This document shows positions 34,080-39,403 of a stretch of 39,403 nucleotides of DNA, in pieces (position 1 is the first letter of the stretch; each line of letters begins with the position of its first letter). The notes under the pieces were generated by a model that worked only from the letters and a program-made list of their open reading frames with translations, had not been told where the DNA came from and made no database searches. Both the position numbers and the translations under genes were made by a program. The DNA comes from CAYNYM01 sp049366815 (GTDB lineage Bacteria > Desulfobacterota > DSM-4660 > Desulfatiglandales > HGW-15), in NCBI GenBank assembly GCA_049366815.1, contig JBMNCO010000183.1, forward strand, positions 1-39,403, read 5' to 3'.

Positions 34080-35008
34080 ATGATCTGAAATCCGGAAGCA
34101 GTCTTGAAAAAGTCCTGAGGGCCGGACATTTTGCCCTGACGGGCGAATGCGGCCCCCCGAAGGGCGCCAATCTGGAACACCTCAAGGAAAAGGCCGGACA
34201 CCTGAAGGGAGTGGTTGATGCCGTAAACATCACCGACAATCAAACCGCCGTGGTGAGAATGTCCAGCTGGGCCGCATCAATCGTCATTTTGCAGGAAGGG
34301 ATCGAGCCTAATTTTCAGATGGTCTGCCGCGATAGGAACCGTCTCGCTATGCAGAGCGATATCCTGGGTGCCTATGCCATGGGCATCAAAAACATGCTAT
34401 GCCTTTCCGGAGACCACCAGACCTTCGGTAATCATCCCCAAGCCAAAAATGTTTATGATATCGATTCGATGCAATTGATTGCCCTTGTAAAAAAAATGCG
34501 GGATGAGGGCAAATTCATGAATGATGAAGACATCGACGTTCCCCCAAAATTGTTCATCGGAGCGGCATCCAATCCCTTTGCCGACCCCTTTGAATTCAGG
34601 GTGCATCGCTTGGCCGTGAAGATCAGGGCGGGTGCTGATTTCATTCAGACCCAGTGCATTTACAACATGGACAAGTTCAGAGAATTCATGAAAAGGGCCG
34701 TTGATCTGGGGCTCCACGAGCAATGCTACATCCTCGCCGGTGTCACCCCCATGAAGAGCGTCGGTATGGCGCAGTACATGGCCAGGTCGGTGCCCGGCAT
34801 GGATGTACCCGAATCTCTTGTGAGCCGGTTGAGGGGCGCAGGCAAAGGCAAGGTCGCAGAAGAAGGGATAAGGTTCGCCATCGAACAGATAGAGGAATTC
34901 AAAGAAATGGAGGGGATCAGTGGTATCCACCTCATGGCCATAGAGTGGGAACACCGCGTCCCGGAAATTGTTGAAAGGGCCGGCATGTTGCCGAGGCCGC
35001 ACGTCTGA
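34076..35008 (+). CDS. metF: methylenetetrahydrofolate reductase
   Basis: 310-residue FAD-dependent TIM-barrel enzyme reducing methylene-THF to methyl-THF (or the reverse in oxidative acetyl-CoA pathways). Visible: LTGECGPPKGANLE (catalytic Glu at the strand-1 end), QMVCRDRNRLAMQSDIL, GIKNMLCLSGDHQTFGNHPQ (FAD site), FIGAASNPFADPFE, GADFIQTQCIYNMDKF and YILAGVTPMKSVG. All these are conserved. It overlaps metV by 4 bp and closes the hdrA-mvhD-metV-metF unit. The adjacency suggests that electrons reach the enzyme through HdrA/MvhD and MetV and not directly from NADH; this is inference. Confidence 0.93.
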   Translation: MNDLKSGSSLEKVLRAGHFALTGECGPPKGANLEHLKEKAGHLKGVVDAVNITDNQTAVVRMSSWAASIVILQEGIEPNFQMVCRDRNRLAMQSDILGAYAMGIKNMLCLSGDHQTFGNHPQAKNVYDIDSMQLIALVKKMRDEGKFMNDEDIDVPPKLFIGAASNPFADPFEFRVHRLAVKIRAGADFIQTQCIYNMDKFREFMKRAVDLGLHEQCYILAGVTPMKSVGMAQYMARSVPGMDVPESLVSRLRGAGKGKVAEEGIRFAIEQIEEFKEMEGISGIHLMAIEWEHRVPEIVERAGMLPRPHV

Positions 35009-35066
35009 TCCGGAGGGATATCAAGGCCGTCAAGTTTGGATCCGTTCGTGAATATCCTCGGGATCT

Positions 35067-35394
35067 TTGGCAAAATCCACTGTCCCCGGGGATGCTCTAC
35101 ACCCAATCACTGAACCTCAAAACAACACAAGGATTCCAGGATCTTACGGAATCGGCAGCGTGGGCATCTTCACCGACATGGGCGAGGTCCTCAAGACCCG
35201 GAAAGAGTTGGAGGAGACCTATCACCAACCGCTTCAATCCCAGGAGATCACATCCATCGGCCAGATGGGGGAACATCTCTTTTGAGTGCCCTCCCCTGGG
35301 CGGAACTGTTTTTGTTCTCGAACTTCCCATGAAATATATAATACCGCTTTGGAGGAAGACGTGCTTTTTGCGGGCCTGGATGAGTCATGAATGA
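35067..35394 (+). pseudogene. remnant of a PAS histidine kinase
   Basis: Two fragments in different frames. The first (35067-35285) reads SYGIGSVGIFTDMGEVLKTR, then a helix ETYHQPLQSQEITSIGQMGE. This is the end of a PAS domain and the start of a HisKA domain, usually written LLQSEKMASLGQMAAGVAHE. The H-box and the entire ATPase core are missing. The second fragment, one frame over (about 35287-35394), reads ECPPLGGTVFVLELPMK, matching the C-terminal GTxFxxxLP end of histidine kinases. So a kinase gene has suffered a large internal deletion with a frame change, and its 5' part is also lost. It sits directly before an intact REC-PAS-kinase gene, suggesting a former two-gene sensor pair. Confidence 0.6.
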
Positions 35395-36892
35395 GGACAC
35401 AACCATCCTGGTTGTCGATGATGAGAAGGCCATCAGGGAAGGCTGTCATCGGCTTTTGAGCGGCAAGGGCTACCATGTCCTTACGGCCGAAGACGGGGTG
35501 AAGGCACTGGATGTCCTGGGCCAGGATTCAGTCGACATCCTGCTGATTGATCTGAAGATGCCGATAATGGGCGGAGAGGAAACCCTTGAAATCGCGCGTC
35601 CGAGATATCCCGCAATCCCGATCATCATTATGACAGGGCATGGCACGGTGGACAAGGCCGTTAACTGCATGAAAAAGGGCGCCTATGACTTCATTACAAA
35701 ACCCTTTCAGGTAGACCAGTTTCTCATCACCATCAGCCGGGCGGCGGATAAGAGACGCCTTGAGCTGAGTGCATTTAAGTTTCAGCAGGAAAATGTCCAG
35801 AACCTTTACGATCTCGCCCTGGAAAAAAGCCGTCTCAAGACCATTATCAATTGTATGGCGAACGGGGTCATGGTCACTAACCGCAATATGGAAATCGTCC
35901 TCCATAATCCAGCCTTTAAAAGGCTTTTAGAGGTCGCGGACGACATAGATAAGCCCACGCCTATCCGTCAAATCATTCATAACGAAAGGCTGATAAGGAC
36001 CCTCGATGAAATTCAAAGCGGCAAGGTTGCCGAGAATGGATTTGTATCCCAGGAGGTCTGCCTTGGGGACAAGGTCCTGAGAGCCATCTCCGCACCGGCC
36101 ATGGGTATTGACCGGAATGTCTTCTTGAGGGTGGTCGGCACGGTTACGGTCATGGAGGACATCACAATTTTTAAGCGACTCGATCAGATGAAAACGGACT
36201 TTGTCAGCAAGGTCGCCCATGAACTCAAGAGCCCGCTGTCCTCGATCAGACAACTTAACCATGTGCTTTTTGAAGGCCTGGCAGGGCCCCTTCAAGAAAA
36301 ACAGCAGGACTTTGTCGGGCGAGGCCTGAAGAAAATCGACGCCCTTCTGGATCTGGTGAACGACCTGCTGAATGTAGCGAAGATTGAGGAGGGCCAGGCC
36401 GTTCCAAGACCTGTTCCCGTTGACCTCCGGCAGTTGATTCAGGAGACATGTGTACTGATGGAGACCAAGGCCGATGAACAGGATATCCGACTTGCCTATG
36501 TATGTGAAGATCTCGAACCCATAGAGGCTGATCCGAAGAACATTGCAGCAATTTTGAATAATCTTATCAGCAATGCGATCAACTACTCTCCAAAAGGGGG
36601 GCAGGTCAATGTGGCGGCCAGGAAAGTGGGCGATCTTGTCGAGATCACGGTCAAAGACAGAGGTTTCGGCATTCCGTCGGAAGAGCTGCCAAAGATCTTT
36701 GATAAATTCTATCGAGTCAAACACCCCAGTACACGGAATGTCCCCGGAACGGGATTGGGCCTCACCATTGTCAAACACGTGGTAGAGTCTCATCACGGGA
36801 GAATTGAGGTGGAAAGCGTGCAGGAAGAAGGAACAACCTTCAGGGTCATCCTGCCCACCGGAAGGCGGGTTGCCCACAGCCCTTCCAACTAG
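35387..36892 (+). CDS. REC-PAS-histidine kinase
   Basis: 501-residue cytoplasmic hybrid signalling protein with the receiver first. Receiver: ILVVDDEKAIREG, LLIDLKMPIMGG (Asp 55), ITKPFQVDQ. A PAS domain (about 145-260: IINCMANGVMVTNRNMEIVL) follows. HisKA has FVSKVAHELKSPLSSIR (phospho-His near 277). The ATPase core has NLISNAINYSPKGG (N box), VKDRGFGIP (G1), FDKFYRV (F box) and GTGLGLTIVKHVV (G2), ending GTTFRVILP. All catalytic motifs are intact. No membrane segment is seen. It lies between the bifurcating MetF cluster and the second metF, so it may govern C1 metabolism. Its own input partner may be the decayed kinase upstream. Confidence 0.92.
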   Translation: MNEDTTILVVDDEKAIREGCHRLLSGKGYHVLTAEDGVKALDVLGQDSVDILLIDLKMPIMGGEETLEIARPRYPAIPIIIMTGHGTVDKAVNCMKKGAYDFITKPFQVDQFLITISRAADKRRLELSAFKFQQENVQNLYDLALEKSRLKTIINCMANGVMVTNRNMEIVLHNPAFKRLLEVADDIDKPTPIRQIIHNERLIRTLDEIQSGKVAENGFVSQEVCLGDKVLRAISAPAMGIDRNVFLRVVGTVTVMEDITIFKRLDQMKTDFVSKVAHELKSPLSSIRQLNHVLFEGLAGPLQEKQQDFVGRGLKKIDALLDLVNDLLNVAKIEEGQAVPRPVPVDLRQLIQETCVLMETKADEQDIRLAYVCEDLEPIEADPKNIAAILNNLISNAINYSPKGGQVNVAARKVGDLVEITVKDRGFGIPSEELPKIFDKFYRVKHPSTRNVPGTGLGLTIVKHVVESHHGRIEVESVQEEGTTFRVILPTGRRVAHSPSN

Positions 36893-37080
36893 CGGCTGCC
36901 ATGGACTCTTAGGAATCACGTTAGGATTAGAATAAGTTGCCGGCATTACTCCTGACCAAAAAGAGAAAATCTATCGTAAAATCAAAATATTATTGATATA
37001 CAAGGTCAATATCTGATAAGTTTGCTCCCGAATGATTCGGAGAATCATCATTCCCGCCCTCAACTTTGGAGGTTACCCCA

Positions 37081-37956
37081 ATGGCGCTAAAGGACAAAAT
37101 CGATTCAGGGAAATTTGTTGTCCTGAGTGAGTTCGAACCGCCGAAAGGCGTTGATTTCTCCACTCTCATTGCCAACGCCGATCTCGTGAGGTTCCGGACG
37201 GATGCGATCGTCATTGCGGAGATGGCCAACGCAGTCCTCAAGGCGAGTTCTCTCGGCGCCAGCGCCTGCCTGCAGAACCAAGGCATCGAGACTGTTTTCC
37301 AGGTCTGTTGCCGTGATCGGAATAGGCTGGCCCTCCAGGCCGACCTTTTATCCGCAGGGGCATTGGGTATTCGAAATGTGATGGCGGTGCCGGGCATAGA
37401 TGTAAAATTCGGTGATCATCCCCAAGCCAGGGCTGTCAACGACTTATCGCTTATGGAGCTCATCGAGACCATCAGGCGTTTACAACAGGGAAAAGATATG
37501 GCCGGTATTGGGCTCACGGGTACCCCGGATTTTTATGTCGGCTCTACTCTGGATACAGGGGCCTCGGCGGCCTTCCTGAACCTGGAGCTCGAAAATCTGG
37601 AAAAACAGACCGAACTGGGGGTTCGATATGTGATCACCACTCCTGTATTCGATCTCGCCCGGTTCGAGCAAGTCATCAAAAGGATCGACCTCAAGAAGGC
37701 GGCCGTCATCCCAACCGTACTGGTTCTCAAATCTGCGGGCATGGCGCGCTACATTGATCGAAATATTGGGGGAATCTCTATTCCATCCGATACAATCGCA
37801 TCGATTCAAAAGGCTCGGGACCGTGTGAGGAAGTGCATCAGCATTGCGGGGGATATCATACGCCGAATCAAGGAGATGGGCCTGGCCGGCGTCATGATCT
37901 CCAGTATGGGATGGGAGGACAAACTCCCACTGGTCCTGGACGAAGCGGAGTTATAG
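37081..37956 (+). CDS. second methylenetetrahydrofolate reductase-like protein
   Basis: 291-residue MetF paralogue. ATG 37081 has TTTGGAGGTTACCCCA upstream, preferred over ATG 37066. It shares the order of motifs with the first MetF: LSEFEPPKGVDFS (Glu at strand 1), QVCCRDRNRLALQADLL, GIRNVMAVPGID, GDHPQARAVND, FYVGSTLDTG, GVRYVITTPVFDLARFE and PTVLVLKSAGMARY. The residues following GIRNVMAV differ from the LSGD of MetF1, so FAD or folate contacts may be altered. No metV is adjacent. It may be a separate isoenzyme or use another C1 carrier. Confidence 0.84.
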   Translation: MALKDKIDSGKFVVLSEFEPPKGVDFSTLIANADLVRFRTDAIVIAEMANAVLKASSLGASACLQNQGIETVFQVCCRDRNRLALQADLLSAGALGIRNVMAVPGIDVKFGDHPQARAVNDLSLMELIETIRRLQQGKDMAGIGLTGTPDFYVGSTLDTGASAAFLNLELENLEKQTELGVRYVITTPVFDLARFEQVIKRIDLKKAAVIPTVLVLKSAGMARYIDRNIGGISIPSDTIASIQKARDRVRKCISIAGDIIRRIKEMGLAGVMISSMGWEDKLPLVLDEAEL

Positions 37957-38147
37957 GCCCTTCCAAGGTCTTTAATAAAATGTGCATGATCAAGTATGGT
38001 CTGGCGCTTAAAGATGCAATCGGATCAAATCATCGTGAGAAGGGCGTCCTGTTTTTGAACTGATCCTCTTGCTGCAAGATTCGAGGGTGCCGCAGATCCA
38101 AGGTGCCAAGGGTTCGGATTGGGGATTATCTTTGAGGAGGTTTTGTC

Positions 38148-38531
38148 ATGCCCGAAAAATATATTTTAGTCGTTGACGATGATCCGGATTTGGTGGAGAC
38201 CGTTGCAATCATCCTGGAGAGCAAAGGGTGTGAGGTCGGAATGGCCTATGACGGCATAGAGGCGCAGAAATCCATAAAGGAACGGCGCCCGGATCTTGTA
38301 ATCCTTGACATCATGATGCCGAGAAAGGATGGATATGTGCTTTGTGCTGAACTCAAAGCAAATGAGGACACACGTGGTATTCCTGTTGTTCTGTTAACGG
38401 CGGTTGGTGAAGCGGTCCCAAGCACCCGCTATGCCCATGGCGACGGCATGTTAACCGAGGCCGATGATTATATCGCTAAACCTGTTGATACGGAGACCCT
38501 CTGGAGGGTTGTCAATAACCTGTTATCCTGA
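38148..38531 (+). CDS. stand-alone response regulator receiver
   Basis: 127-residue single REC domain without output: ILVVDDDPDLVETV (acidic pocket), VILDIMMPRKDGY (phospho-acceptor Asp 54), VVLLTAVGEA (Thr) and DYIAKPVDTE (Lys). GAGGAGGTTTTGTC directly before the ATG is a strong ribosome site. It contains a loop insertion PSTRYAHGDGMLTEADD, seen in some Desulfobacterota receivers. Likely a phosphate shuttle or protein-interaction switch for one of the nearby kinases. A strong terminator follows at 38596. Confidence 0.92.
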   Translation: MPEKYILVVDDDPDLVETVAIILESKGCEVGMAYDGIEAQKSIKERRPDLVILDIMMPRKDGYVLCAELKANEDTRGIPVVLLTAVGEAVPSTRYAHGDGMLTEADDYIAKPVDTETLWRVVNNLLS

Positions 38532-38595
38532 GGAATGCCTGAGGCTGTAAGGGCCATACGAGACTGCTTCAAATTCCCTGCAATCATCAAGAGAG

Positions 38596-38630
38596 AATAA
38601 AAGCCCCGGCGTCATGGCGGGGCTTTTATT
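38596..38630. terminator. bidirectional intrinsic terminator
   Basis: AATAAAAGCCCC pairs perfectly with GGGGCTTTTATT; GGC/GTC-type inner bases make a short loop. The A and T tracts make it work in both directions, between the plus-strand receiver gene and the minus-strand HdrD-like gene. Confidence 0.9.
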
Positions 38631-38662
38631 CGTTGTCCTCTTGGTTCAACTTGGGAATACCA

Positions 38663-39403
38663 TCACCACTCTTCCTGATCAAGGTCGACCCCGTCCCTTT
38701 CATACTGTGCATCCCTCAGTTTGTGGGCCTCCTCGATCCGCTCTTCACTCCAGGGCTCGACAATCAGTGAATCGGCCACCAGTTCCCAGAGGTATTTGGT
38801 CTCAATATCCAATGCGTATTCTTTGGTCAGTGCCTTCATGATTTGATCGCGGCAGTTGTGACATGGCGCAACAACCATCTTTGCACCCGTATCCTTGATT
38901 TGTTTTGCCTTTACCCGCCCGTAATAGATCCTTTCCTGGTCATAGGGCATGGCCCAGGCCCCCCCACCTGCACCGCAGCAATAATTGTTCATTCTGTTGG
39001 GGTACATTTCAACAAAGTTTTCACAACACTGCTGGGTGATCCAGCGGGGTTCTTCAAAATACCCGTGTCCGAATGCCTTTTGCCCTTTTCGCCCGTAATT
39101 GCAGGGATCATGAATGGTCGTCAATTCGGTGTGAATGGTTTTGTCGACCTTTACTTTTCCTGTTTCTATGTACTCTTTCAAGAGGTCATGCACGGACACG
39201 ACCCTGTATTTGTCGAAGACCTGGGGAAACCACGTTTGCAGACCAAGCCTGGTCGCATAATAGGCGTGCCCTCACTCCGGCAAGAGGAGCGTCTTGCACT
39301 CCAGGCGTTCCAAATGATCCACGATCCTTCCCACAAGGGTTTTCATGGCCTCGTCATCGCCTGAAAACAACCCCCAGTTGACCCCTTCCCAGTTCTCGGA
39401 AGG
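38663..39403 (-). CDS. HdrD/GlpC-like CCG-domain iron-sulfur protein, selenoprotein, 5' end outside the window
   Basis: C-terminal 246 residues of a heterodisulfide-reductase-type (Fe-S)-binding protein. The reading frame is open from the window edge at 39403 except for one UGA at 39272-39274, giving KTLLLPE-UGA-GHAYYATRLG. Homologues have PECGHAY here, so Sec replaces a conserved cysteine of the first CCG motif. The upstream part (SENWEGVNWGLFSGDDEAMK) also matches the family, which shows UGA is not the end. The second CCG motif is intact: HDPCNYGRKG, NNYCCGAGGG and APCHNCRD. These CCG motifs bind noncubane [4Fe-4S] clusters in HdrB/HdrD. Conventional annotation would start this at GTG 39199 and lose the Sec. 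Its remaining N-terminus lies beyond the edge. Confidence 0.9.
39241..39274 (-). promoter_or_regulatory. UGA(Sec) codon with bacterial SECIS-like hairpin
   Basis: On the minus strand, UGA at 39274-39272 is followed after 17 nt by the stem GACCA/TGGTC with a GGCT loop at 39249-39246, 22 nt beyond the UGA. Placement and the GGC loop start match the hairpin found after the mvhD UGA. Confidence 0.68.

Noticed and set aside
35283..35285. UGA at 35283 as a third selenocysteine codon
   Set aside because: The in-frame continuation runs to an ATGA overlap with the next gene but has no family resemblance, whereas the next frame over matches the end of a histidine kinase; a deletion/frameshift remnant explains it better.
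38663..39199. A complete short HdrD-like gene starting at GTG 39199
   Set aside because: Family-typical sequence continues upstream in the same frame through the UGA to the window edge.
1..39403. CRISPR arrays, intact insertion sequences or prophage genes
   Set aside because: No regularly spaced direct repeats, transposase or integrase genes were seen.

Overview
The window looks like chromosomal DNA of an anaerobic Desulfobacterota (former Deltaproteobacteria, Desulfobacterales-like), probably a sulfate reducer or relative with a reductive acetyl-CoA type C1 metabolism. This rests on gene content and not on a marker tree: an HdrA/MvhD/MetV/MetF cluster, a selenocysteine (Sec) tRNA with two UGA-containing redox genes, a DUF4911 gene, an HDOD protein and long hybrid sensor proteins. 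No phage, CRISPR array, rRNA or intact insertion sequence was seen.

Region 1 (1-5830): minus-strand tRNA-Sec, asd, a sirtuin and a glyoxalase-II-like hydrolase, then a plus-strand ferritin-like / M29 aminopeptidase / TIM-barrel operon that ends at a good terminator. Region 2 (5831-12914): an AT-rich gap, then a minus-strand run of ATP-grasp, very long class A penicillin-binding protein, TPR lipoprotein and PfkB kinase. Region 3 (13188-17229): HDOD and metallo-beta-lactamase genes facing a purine nucleoside phosphorylase / MtaD deaminase pair. Region 4 (17618-23658): one long plus-strand run of PHP phosphoesterase, split COG2187 and COG0645 kinases, nadK, DUF4911, miaB and a response-regulator diguanylate cyclase. 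A 29-codon AURKAIP1/COX24-type gene with its own promoter and terminator follows. Region 5 (24125-27643): minus-strand 3-hydroxyacyl-CoA dehydrogenase, a NifU-C-terminal protein, and a translationally coupled ParB-like / spore-photolyase-like radical SAM pair.

Region 6 (28527-37956) is the centre of the window. It holds a 1479-residue HdrA-(NfnB/GltD-like)-HdrA fusion, an MvhD selenoprotein whose UGA replaces an iron-sulfur ligand cysteine, MetV and MetF, all with 4-bp overlaps or gaps of about 12 bp or less. Next come the remains of a PAS histidine kinase, an intact REC-PAS-histidine kinase and a second MetF. The set resembles the proposed electron-bifurcating methylenetetrahydrofolate reductases, but with HdrB and HdrC absent and HdrA doubled and carrying an extra NAD(P)H-type flavin module. 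Region 7 (38148-39403): a stand-alone receiver, a bidirectional terminator, and the C-terminal part of a second selenoprotein, an HdrD/GlpC-like CCG protein with Sec in a conserved PECGHA-type motif.

The tRNA-Sec gene, the two in-frame UGAs and the two similar hairpins 20-22 nt downstream of them support each other. Conventional gene calling would truncate both selenoproteins.
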